Origin: Takashimella koratensis
Taxonomy: Eukaryota > Basidiomycota > Tremellomycetes > Trichosporonales > Tetragoniomycetaceae
Assembly (NCBI GenBank): GCA_003116875.1
Contig: BCKT01000002.1
Location: 744,001-808,000 of the forward strand
Length of the DNA: 64,000 nucleotides
Direction of reading: 5' to 3'
Part shown: piece by piece, positions 55,563 to 64,000 of the stretch
Position numbering within the stretch: the first letter of the stretch is position 1
How the letters are laid out: every line of letters begins with the position of its first letter
Notes under the pieces: model-generated
The model's database searches: none
What the model was told of the DNA's origin: nothing
The model's input: the letters and a program-made list of their open reading frames with translations, nothing else
Program-made: the position numbers and the translations under genes

Positions 55563-57331
55563 TCTACAGGTTGTGCTGCGCCTGGGGCTGGGGGAGAGAG
55601 TCGTTACGGAAGAGGCTGGCTCAGTGGGAAGCGCCTTTATATCAGGCTTGGTGGAGGTTGTTCCCGCTTCCATTCCCGAAAGTCGCTTCATTCCCAAAAA
55701 TCTGATTTCCAACGCAGACAATCCCGTTCAGCATCGCCAGAGCATACCATCCAAACCAAAGGCAGCGGAACTCTCTAAGCGGTGTGCGCCATCGCAGTCT
55801 GAACGCCACTGCACCTCCCACGTGCGTTACTCTGGCGACCGCGAGACACAGCTTGGCCCGTAGAAGCTGTCCGATGGTCGGCGGTACGACCATGCACGTT
55901 TCAAGCATTGCTGGAATCTGGAATACCTTGCCGGAATTTGGCATGATTCCACCCTCGATTCCGTCAATGATATCTATTCTCATATCTCTTGTCAGATATG
56001 AAGCATCGAACAGGAAGGCACGTTTCAAAAGTGACGGGTTCAAATTCCGGACTGATGTGCACGTTTTGCTTGATTTAGTCTACTTCGCTGCGTGGATGTC
56101 TATTTCCAAGCACGGCCGCGCAAATACGGCGATGTCTCCACGTTGTAATCACGCATGTTGATACGTCGCAGAGCGAGCTTATGATGAAGTCCATGAGGCG
56201 TTTACGCTGAGCGGGCATCTTGAGTATAGGCACTGCGCGTCCTTTGGTGATCAGTATTCGTGGCCTGGAGGAGCTATGGATGGGTCATGCACGTTTCTCG
56301 TGCTACGGTTTTGAACTCCGGTGTTGCATACACCCCGCACGCTCCGGCGGTGACAGAGACATGGCGGTACAGTGAGTGCGTCTGCCTGCGTGCCAATCCA
56401 GCCGCTATCTCCGAAGGGAGGGCGGGACGACGGGGGCCGGACGACACGTGCCCTCGTCTACTGAAAACATCGCGTTTCACACAATCGGCAGCTTCTCTGA
56501 CCCGGAACTCCGGTCGATCTCCACCGTCAAGTTCCCTCTCAGGATCAGAAACTGCTGTAGCAAGGATCAGGAGGGAGCTGCTAAGCTTCTTCTAGAGGAG
56601 GCGCGCCGGTACAGGTGACAATCTATTTTAAGAAACAGGTAGGCACCCGACCAATGAGCTGCGCCCAGGGCTTGAAGCTGGAAATTTGGGGCCCGGATCG
56701 TTCAGACGCCTCGCCCCGCATTGTCAAGATGGGAATTGCTCTTCTCTGTCACGTCCCTGACTTCGACGAATCATTCGGCAACAAGGATGATTCTGTTCCT
56801 GTTCCGCACGACTCGCGTGGATTTACAGTACCTCTTGATCCAAGTCCAGGCGTCAATTCATGCTCATCAGTCGCCTTTTCGTTTTGGGTTAGTGGTTGCT
56901 GGAGAGACAGGCCTAGCGGAAGTGAAAGCCTGGATTGCACGGCTTGCCGTCAAGGCTGATTGATTAGGTCGGTGGAAATGAAGTCTACATCGCAACCATA
57001 TGCAGTGCCGACAACATCCTAAGAAGTAGATTGATCAGGGTTGAATGATTCATCCTCCTCCTGACATAGCAGACAGGACGCTTCACGGAGCCCAAGAGCT
57101 CCTGGAAGCTCCTGATGCCGGCAAGCCTGAATCGTTCGCTGACCTAGATCCGGCGTCCATTGTTCGTGATCCCGCCCAGTGGACCAGACAAGGTCCAGAA
57201 CACATCTGGAACCAGGACCAGGAGTGCCAAACTCGATGATGTGCTAGAGCAGATATTGGAGCAATGAACATAAAAGGGACCAACAGCGTCTTAATTTGAC
57301 ACCCACGTCCACCGACCAATCTACTACGACA
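55563..57331. other. Intergenic stretch, no gene seen
   Basis: This 1.8 kb contains the promoter of the PHO84/GIT1-type transporter and that of the following surface-protein gene. The largest frame (minus 55642-56043) shows no family motif. Near 57085-57115 there are overlapping AGCTCCTG-type words with local inverted symmetry. Confidence 0.45.
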
Positions 57332-58015
57332 ATGAGTATCACTTTCACCGGCTTCTGCAAAGTGACTGAGCAGTACCAAGAATTTACCATTGCTGGCGGG
57401 CCTGTCAGCTGGGGTTCTGACGGGAGTTGCGCGTGGTGCGACCAATCGACCCAAACAGTATATGTCAACGTGACCAACCCGACTGGATACTCGTTTACAT
57501 GCGATTCCCACGGCGACCCGAACTCGATCGGCTGCGTCTCCGTGTCATCGTGCTCTCAGAGCGGACCCGGATACCAGCTTTCGATCAGCTCGGCACTTTC
57601 CACAGTCTCATATGTCGGCGGCGTCTACAATGGACCCGGATGTGCTGGTTTCCATTGCTCGACGGTCGAGTACGTCACAACTACAGTGCTCGTCCCGGCG
57701 AATGGCGGCTCGACCACTACCCCTTCCACAGCAAAGGCGACCACCTCTGCCGCCGCGGGAGCATCTGTCGCTAGCTCCGTGCGCTCCGCTTCCGCTGTGT
57801 CGAACCCGAGCTCCAGCGCCAAGGCGGTCGCCTCGCCAGCTACTAGTGCAATTGCGTCTGTCACCCACGCCTCCTCCTCCGCTGCAGCTTCCGCTTCTGC
57901 TTCGGCACCTGCATCGACTCAGAAGTCTTCAGGGTCGAGTCGAGTCATCTCCTTTGGCAGGCTTGCTATGACCGGGGCGATTGGAGCTCTTCTCGTATCC
58001 ACTCTGATCGCCTGA
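57332..58015 (+). CDS. Cys-containing Ser/Ala-rich surface protein, possibly GPI-anchored
   Basis: The function is unknown. It is a single exon of 227 residues from the first ATG (MSITFTGFCKVTEQYQEF). Residues 1-115 form a small Cys-rich domain with several Cys (SCAWCDQST, FTCDSHGD, SIGCVSVSSC, GPGCAGFHCS) and aromatic/Gly residues. Residues 120-200 are Ser/Ala/Thr-rich, and the end is a hydrophobic segment (MTGAIGALLVSTLIA) after a Ser/Arg stretch, as in GPI-anchored proteins. A signal peptide is not visible at this ATG, so an upstream signal exon may have been missed or the gene is 5'-truncated. The layout resembles fungal adhesin-like surface proteins. Confidence 0.65.
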   Translation: MSITFTGFCKVTEQYQEFTIAGGPVSWGSDGSCAWCDQSTQTVYVNVTNPTGYSFTCDSHGDPNSIGCVSVSSCSQSGPGYQLSISSALSTVSYVGGVYNGPGCAGFHCSTVEYVTTTVLVPANGGSTTTPSTAKATTSAAAGASVASSVRSASAVSNPSSSAKAVASPATSAIASVTHASSSAAASASASAPASTQKSSGSSRVISFGRLAMTGAIGALLVSTLIA

Positions 58016-58241
58016 AACTTGTTCTGTTCCTCCTTTGTATGTCTTCTCCCTTTGTATCCTTCCAGATTCTTGCTGTCGTTGGCAGAGTAGCTTACTTCCC
58101 ATCATCCTTGCCTTGGATGATCCTTAGCCAATATTCACACAGCCTGTCTCCATCGATGTATGTTTTGCCTGGTCTGAATCTTATCGTTTGAGGAACTCAT
58201 TTACATCTGAGACTGTGTAACGTGATGAACATAGCCCAGGA

Positions 58242-59397
58242 CTAATGAATCGTATCATACTGTATCAAACCCGCCAGAAGCTTCCCTCGAGGAGTTAGAA
58301 GCGGATCCTGCAATGGTCTCTGCTGCTCGACCATGAATGTTGGGTGGTCCTCCGGCACGTCCCGTCGAATCGTGGAAAAAGATATTGGATCGTGTGATGT
58401 GTTGAGTTTTCCCCCCCAAGCAAGGCGACGACGTTTCCAAGATTCATTGGTTGAGAACTTGGCCGGTTTGTAACAACAATCTAACGGAGTGAGTATTAAC
58501 ATTGGCGGTCACGTTGACTTACACACTGCGAGACGATCGCGCTCATGTTCAGGTGTTGCTCCGTAATGGACCGTACGCTGAGATGAGCAAGCGCCTCTGG
58601 AAAAAACTCACGCTGTCCCATAGCAACAGGTCGCCCGGCCTCGCGCAGACCTTGTGCCACTCGCAGCCATGGTCGTAGAGCCACTGCAGTTGCTCGGGAC
58701 TATAATCGTGCCTGTCTCTCGTATTCCATCCTCGTTCCGGCTTGACGTCGTCGAACGCGTCGAACAGCTCGCCATACAATGCCGACGAGCCCTTGAGGAC
58801 CATGAGGCCCCCGTCGTGTGGGCCGTTCGGGACGAGGTTGAGGATACCTTGGACGCAGTAGAGACCTCGCTCGTTGGGCGACTGGTCGACATGCGCCCAG
58901 GGCTGAAACACGTAGTCGTCGGGCTCCCGGCCAGCGACAGGGATGCTGATGTTGACGCCGTCTTCAATCAGCTAAGCTTTTGGGGAGACTCACCAAAGGA
59001 CACCAGCAACTGGTCCGTGCCCCAGATCTTCTCAAACTTCTCTACGATACTCGGTTCTTGCCTAACTGTCAGACAGCTCTAGTTCTTCACTCACTTTATG
59101 TCCCATACGAACTGCTCATGGGCTACGCCGTACCTTGTGACGAGACCTCCTCGAATGAAGTAGTGTAGCTTGTCGAGCGTGTGCGTACTTGGGTCGGTTC
59201 GACTGTACCCAGTTCCAAGGCCCTCAACCCATCGGTATGCTCGGTCGGCGTAGTGTGCTGCGTCTTTGGAGGAGAGGACTTGTGGGACGACCACCCAGCC
59301 TAGTGCTCAGCCATGGTTTGACTGGATACATACCTTCTCGCATGAGTGTCTCCAGCCACTCCTCCGATTGGGCTTTTTCTCCACTGTCGACGGTCAT
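58242..59397 (-). CDS. Phytanoyl-CoA dioxygenase (PhyH) superfamily protein
   Basis: This is a non-haem Fe(II)/2-oxoglutarate oxygenase. Six exons: 59397-59334, 59299-59095, 59061-58994, 58961-58612, 58577-58523, 58480-58242; 326 residues. Iron ligands are visible as the HxD pair His136/Asp138 in QPWAHVDQSPNERGLYC and the distal His233 in DLLLWDSRTVHYGATPEHER, with the flanking Arg residues as 2-oxoglutarate anchor candidates. GGLMVLKGSSALYGELFDAF is the usual core after the HxD. The superfamily includes PhnY, which hydroxylates 2-aminoethylphosphonate, but also many unrelated hydroxylases; overall similarity here is to the fungal phytanoyl-type group. It is divergent from an MFS sugar porter, suggesting co-regulated uptake and oxidation of one substrate. 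Confidence 0.9.
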
Positions 59398-59927
59398 GGC
59401 TGAGGTGGGAATAGAAAGTCAGTTCGCTCCGTTGGCCGCTGGGCAACTCAGCGGCGCAACCTTCTTCACCTCCATAGCCCGCCCACCTCCGAGCCGCTTT
59501 TCTCACTTGTTGGTCAGCAACGATTTGCCAAGTGTCGGCGGGCGCTCAAAACCAACATCAAAAGAGTGGGGCTCTTTCAATCCTGTGAGCGTCCCGCGCA
59601 CCAAGCGTGTGAACTCGCGCCAGAGTTGAGCGCATGGAACTGGAGCGAAACTCGAGCGATGGGCAAGCAGTAGCCGGGGGCTCAATCTCAGCCGAGACTC
59701 TGGCGAAAGTGGGGCAGGTACAGGTAAATTGCCCCATTTGGAAATGGGGGAGTGCCAAGAGACTATGAAACCACCACTCATGCAGATAAGTCGTCGAGCT
59801 GTCTGGCGAGCGGGGAGTGTCATGTTATCGTCGGCCTTGTCCGCGGGCCGTGAGCAGCCGCGAATGAGTTAGCCTATAAACTCCTAGTCTGTCACCAACC
59901 CGAAGTGACCCAACCACATCCCCTCCA
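59398..59927. promoter_or_regulatory. Divergent promoter, dioxygenase / MFS transporter
   Basis: This 530-bp region holds a perfect inverted repeat at 59435-59455 with 7-bp arms, GCCGCTG and CAGCGGC, separated by 7 bp. Within it CCG and CGG triplets face outward with a 13-bp gap, the kind of everted CGG half-site pair used by some Zn(II)2Cys6 dimers. The second zinc-cluster gene, 1.9 kb beyond the transporter, is a candidate binder (inference). Confidence 0.55.
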
Positions 59928-61706
59928 ATGCTCACAAAGTCGCCTACTGGAACATGGCTGCCGGCGTACGTGCCGGAGTCCACGAGCTTGCTCTGCGCTC
60001 TCCTCCTGTTCTGCGCCTCCGTAGAGAGTGCGGTGAGTCAAACTCCTAGTGGACATAGCTGACGACCAGACCAACGGCTTCGATGGAAGTCTCCTCAACG
60101 GTCTCAAGTAGGTCTCAGGGCGACCAAGACTGACCTCAGTGCGCTCCCGGTCTACACGGGCTACTTCAAGTTGACAGCCGCTACGACGGGTTTGAACACG
60201 GCGTCAGTGTACATTGGCAAGATCCTAGGCCTATCCGTCGCCGGTATCCTCACGGACCGACTGGGTCGCCGACCGACTATTTTCTGGTCCTCCCTCGTTT
60301 CTCTAATCGGAATCATCATTCAGACAGCCGCGCAGAACATTGCCATGTTCGTCGTCGGCCGAGCCGTCCTCGGACTCGGTGCATGCTGGGCCGGCGTGGC
60401 GTCCTCAGTCTACCTGACCGAGACCTTTGCGGCCAAGTGGCGTCCCTGGGGGGTCGCCATTCTCCAGAACTTCTACTAGTAAGGGCAATCCAAGGACTCG
60501 GCTGAATTTAGCGTCGGCGCTCTGCTCGCTGCAGGGGTTACCCTTGGAACCGGCAAGTGGAACTCGACGTGGGCGTGGCGTGCCCCGTCGGCGTTCCAGG
60601 CGATCTTCGCCATCATCTGCATTGTTATCCTCCCTGTCTTGTGAGTCACTGTCACCTATCACTTCTGATTCCAGGCCCGAATCTCCTCGCTGGCTGTACG
60701 CCCAGGGCCAACCTGAGGACGCACGGCTCGTCCTTGCCCAAGTCAATGCTCGCGGAGATATCAACGACCCCCTGGTCGTCTCCGAGTTCAACATGATCGC
60801 CGAGCACCTCAACCACGAGAAAGCTGTCGCCGAGCACCGCATGTCGTTGCGCGATATCATCGCGTCTCCTGTCTCCCGCCGCCGCTTGCTAATCGGTGCG
60901 AGCCCGGGCCTTTTTAGCTGTATCGCCGGTAACATCATCGCGTCGTATTACCTCAGTTCGGAACTCAAGGCCGCCGGAATCACCAATTCTAACGACCAAC
61001 TCAAAGCCAATGTAGTTCTCAATGCGTGGTGTCTCGTCTGCTGCTTGGTCGGGACTCAGCTTGCCGTCAATTGGGGCCGCAAGTCGACCGCCTTGGTCGC
61101 TCAGTTCTCGTGCACGGCTTTTTTGATGATCATCGGAGGACTCACGAAAAAGTACTCTTCCAATCCGGCGGGCGCGTCCCAGGCCCTCGTATATGGCAAC
61201 GTTGCGTGCATTTTCTTGTTTCAAGGGGCTTATTCGCTTGCTTGGACGCCTTTGTGAGTTTTGGTGTTGCTTGGAGCTGACGGCAGGATGTCTCTCTACG
61301 CCCCTGAGATCCTCAACTACTCGATCCGAGCCAACGGCGTCACCGTCAAACAATACGCAAACGCTCTTCCTGCGTGAGTGGTAACTCAAATCCCAACTAA
61401 CAGCTCAGTCTCGTTCTCGTCTACGTCATGCCGATTGGTCTTGCCAACCTCGGCTGGAAGATGTACATCATCAACGGAAGCTGGAACGTTGTCACCTTTG
61501 TGCTCATTGTAAGTGTCTGGTGAAGGAATGAGCTAACGGTCAAGGCTCTGTACTGGGTAGAAACGAAGGGATTGTCGTTGGAGGAGGTTGACAACCTCTT
61601 TGAAGGTCCTGGCTCAAAGTCTGGAAGCGGTGTCGTGCCATTGCCCAGCGCAGACAGCGATGACAAGCTCCCGGCGGAGGGAGTCAAGGTCGTCGATGTG
61701 ATTTGA
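59928..61706 (+). CDS. MFS sugar-porter family transporter
   Basis: This is a proton symporter of the sugar porter (hexose/lactose permease-like) family. Eight exons: 59928-60032, 60070-60107, 60140-60478, 60512-60640, 60675-61253, 61287-61373, 61409-61508, 61545-61706; 512 residues with about 12 helices. Family marks: GFDGSLLNGL in helix 1, GILTDRLGRRPTIFWSS (loop 2-3 DRLGRR), MFVVGRAVLGLGACWAGVAS, YLTETFAAKWRPWGVA, PESPRWLYAQGQ after helix 6, GRKSTALVAQ (loop 8-9) and ETKGLSLEEVDNLF at the C-terminus. The real substrate could be a sugar, a sugar acid or another small polar compound. Its start is shared head-to-head with the PhyH dioxygenase. Confidence 0.93.
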
Positions 61707-61831
61707 CCATTTTAGCGATCGCGGTACTGGTCGTTGAGAAACAAAGCTCGAAAAGGTTGCTGAGAAAGCTCAAAGGTGCTCGTAACAGCACTTGATGTCT
61801 ATACGAGAATAATGCAAGTAACGATGATTCA

Positions 61832-63951
61832 TCACGCCTGCTCAAGGTTCAGCCATTCCCAGATGTCGAATTCTCCTGTGTGCGCCTCCTCAGCACTCTG
61901 CCACACTGTCGATCTCTGCTCTGTTTGGCCATGTAAGACTGTCGGTGGTGGTTGCTGATCTCGAGCTGCCGCTCTGAATGTCTCCTCTTCCGCGAGGAGG
62001 GAGAGGAGCAGCCCGGTTGCACGTTCGACATATGCACTGTGATGTTGCGGCGCGTCACGGTTGAGTAGATTGATCAGCTCGTCGATTTGCTGTCGGCGAT
62101 CTTGTAGGTCTGGGCTATCGGGGCTGGTATGAAAGTAGTCGATAGTGAGGACGACGGCCGCGGCAAGGGTGTTGATCATGACGCTCCTTTCGAGTGAGCA
62201 GGGAACACTGGTGCCACCTACCAGAGCTTTTGAAACGTCGGGTTATGAGCGTAACGCCGCTCGTTAAGAATAGCAAGCGCAGCGTCAATGCAGACCGCTC
62301 GCTCGGCAGAATGTTGTGGATGATGAAAGCTGCGTGCGAACAACGGGCGATGCAGGACGAGTCGCTTGTGTTGTACACATGTACGCCAAGCGAGGCGGGA
62401 GAATGGGATATACGCGAGGTCAGAGCTATGGTGGAAGTTACGATCCAGCATGGCGAGTAATGCAGTGTCGGTGGTGGCTAGGGTGGAGCCGGTGTGGGTG
62501 ATGTAGTCGTGGACAGTTTTGGCGCATTCCGACATGGCTGTGGTCAGCGAGGCTTTGGGGAGGCTCACCGAGGAGGTGCGAGACCATGGTAGGGTGGTCG
62601 GGAGCGCGGACAATTGCGATTCCGCCTTCAACCACGTCGGTGAGGTTGAGAGGCATGGATGTGCCTGCGTACAGGAGACTGTTACGCTCTCGTGTGTTGG
62701 CAGAAAGGCGTTCGGTAATAAGTAGACTAAGCCAGGCTCTGCGTCCAGATTCACGTAGAATAAACTCTTGGTCGTAGACTATATGAGGCTCGGCGGTCCC
62801 ATGCAACTCGCACCGTGTTCCTGGAGGGTGGGAACAAATAGGCTCCTTACCTAGCCGATGCAGGTTCATAATTTGAACCAGGCGGATACCCACGGATGAC
62901 AACGTTGCATGCAGAGCAGATTGGCTGGAGTCAGCTGAGAAGAGCCAAGCGCTTACCCGAAAGCGTTGATAGCTCCGCTGATGACGACGATGGTTTGGAC
63001 CGATGCTAACGCTGGGACGGATAAAAAGTCTGCTCGTAGCAGGCATTGGATGGCGGCTCGGCACCATGTACTCGGCAGAATTTGTATTTGGTCTGCCTGT
63101 TAGTTTGCATCGGGCCCTAACTCACCCTCTGTGAACCCAAGATCGAGCGCTTCCCTATCGTCCATGTAAAACAGACCGGTCTGTCGTCAGCTTGCTTCCA
63201 CCTCAACTCACATAGAGTACAGCCATGAGCAGTCCAGTTCCCGCCCAATCGACCTCTTCCTCGTCCCACATTCGATCGACCCAGGCCATGAACGAAGGGA
63301 CGTGATACGCGCAGTGATGCCACCATATCCACGTATGCGACCACGCAAGCACGGCCTCGACAATATCTCTGGGTGGGAGGAGGGCGCGTATTGCTGTGTA
63401 CGCGGTCGACGCCTCGTCCCCTGCCAGGAAGGAGGCAGTAAATTTGCCCGTTTGCAAAGCAGGTACAGGGCTCAGACCCATGGACATCCAGTCGAGGCTT
63501 TTCAGGAAAAAATCGAGGTTGTCTAAGTCAGCAAAGGCTGAGAAAGAGCTCACCTCCTTGACCTAGAGTCGATGCGGCCTCGGGCGTCGCTCGGTCCGAG
63601 ACGCCTTCGAGATCAGCGATTCGTGATCGTAATCGAGCGTTCTCAAGCATCAGGTCGTCCATGGTCATAGGCTGTGGTATGGGGTCGCTACGATAAGCGC
63701 AGGCTGGATTAGAAGCTTACTTGACTAAGCGACCCTTGACGTACACCGCTTCACGGCGGCACAGATGCCCTTGCCCTCGCAGCAAGCAGACATCGCACGG
63801 TATGGTCTATCTTTAGCGCAGACCATGTCTTTGACACACCTTGCTACAGCGCACCTTGCGCTTCTTGCAAGTGATGCAGCTGATATCAGTTGTGATGCAG
63901 ACGTAAGCCTCACCTCTGCGGAGCCCGCTGCGTAGACCTCACCGAGGCCAT
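61832..63951 (-). CDS. Zn(II)2Cys6 transcription factor (second regulator)
   Basis: This is a fungal-trans regulator. Eleven exons: 63951-63914, 63879-63840, 63806-63721, 63687-63554, 63522-63212, 63180-63126, 63092-62957, 62924-62851, 62820-62569, 62537-62222, 62186-61832; 598 residues. The zinc cluster is split by an intron: SCITCKKRKVRCSK then TIPCDVCLLRGQGHLCRREA, a C-x2-C-x6-C half followed by C-x2-C-x8-C. A short coiled coil (MLENARLRSRIADLEG) follows. The middle domain contains WIWWHHCAYHVPSFMAWVDR and CELHGTAEPHIV. The C-terminal part is helical, ending FDIWEWLNLEQA, an acidic-aromatic segment that could activate transcription. It converges with the MFS transporter, 126 bp away, and is the natural candidate regulator of the dioxygenase/transporter pair. 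Confidence 0.9.
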
Positions 63952-64000
63952 GTCAAAGCGAATGAGTGATGGACCAGACCATAGTTGCGATGTCCTTATC

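Noticed and set aside
56020..56075. B-box-like GGTTCAAATTCC suggesting a second tRNA gene
   Set aside because: No A box or cloverleaf at the proper distance upstream.
58242..59397. Direct assignment of the dioxygenase as PhnY
   Set aside because: Only superfamily-level iron-site motifs are shared; overall it looks like generic fungal PhyH proteins, so the specific name is not supported.
1..64000. CRISPR array, riboswitch or bacterial operon structure
   Set aside because: No regular spacer-repeat array or leaderless gene strings are present; the gene structure is plainly nuclear and fungal.

Overview
This window looks like nuclear DNA of a basidiomycete yeast, probably a tremellomycete (inference). 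Almost every gene is split by many short introns, mostly about 40-110 nt, with GTRAGT donors, CTRAC/CTGAC branch sites and YAG acceptors. The exons are GC-rich, and the gene set is eukaryotic and fungal (DASH subunit DAD2, Zn(II)2Cys6 regulators, KRE9/KNH1-type wall protein). Two N bases, at 3824 and 35940, show this is a draft assembly. I built the exon models by hand from splice signals, reading frame and family conservation. Every multi-exon model listed closes in phase.

Layout. 1-992 holds a PCL-type cyclin, cut by the window edge, behind a long low-complexity leader. 3.2-8.8 kb has no recognisable gene. 8.8-17.4 kb is a dense housekeeping block: VPS29 <-> GID9/FYV10 and UCH deubiquitinase <-> CDC27/APC3, in head-to-head pairs. 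17.8-27.6 kb carries secreted or surface products (a small duplicated-motif protein, a Gly/Asn-rich protein, a CALB-like lipase, a KRE9-like wall protein) and a LisH-CTLH-CRA protein related to the GID complex. 28.9-47.7 kb is housekeeping again: SMG6/EST1-like PIN nuclease, DnaJ-X chaperone, a membrane protein, DAD2, RER1, ARPC5, WBP11, inosine-triphosphatase HAM1, a dysferlin-domain protein and a type-B carboxylesterase.

48.3-64 kb looks like an accessory catabolic region. An intronless, bacterial-looking phosphonoacetate hydrolase is transcribed divergently from a Zn(II)2Cys6 regulator. A PHO84/GIT1-type transporter lies 1.4 kb beyond the regulator, with an intron-containing tRNA-Thr(UGU) gene between them. 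Then come a Ser/Ala-rich surface protein, an iron/2-oxoglutarate dioxygenase of the phytanoyl-CoA hydroxylase superfamily divergent from a sugar-porter MFS transporter, and a second Zn(II)2Cys6 regulator. My reading is that hydrolase, regulator and phosphate-type transporter form a fungal phosphonate-utilisation cluster: uptake, C-P bond cleavage to phosphate and acetate, and pathway-specific control. The dioxygenase and second regulator may extend it or form a separate cluster.

Genes often alternate in divergent pairs sharing 250-530 bp promoters (VPS29/GID9, UCH/CDC27, EST1/DnaJ, DAD2/RER1, ARPC5/WBP11, hydrolase/regulator, dioxygenase/transporter). Between 10.5 and 26 kb four genes belong to the ubiquitin system.
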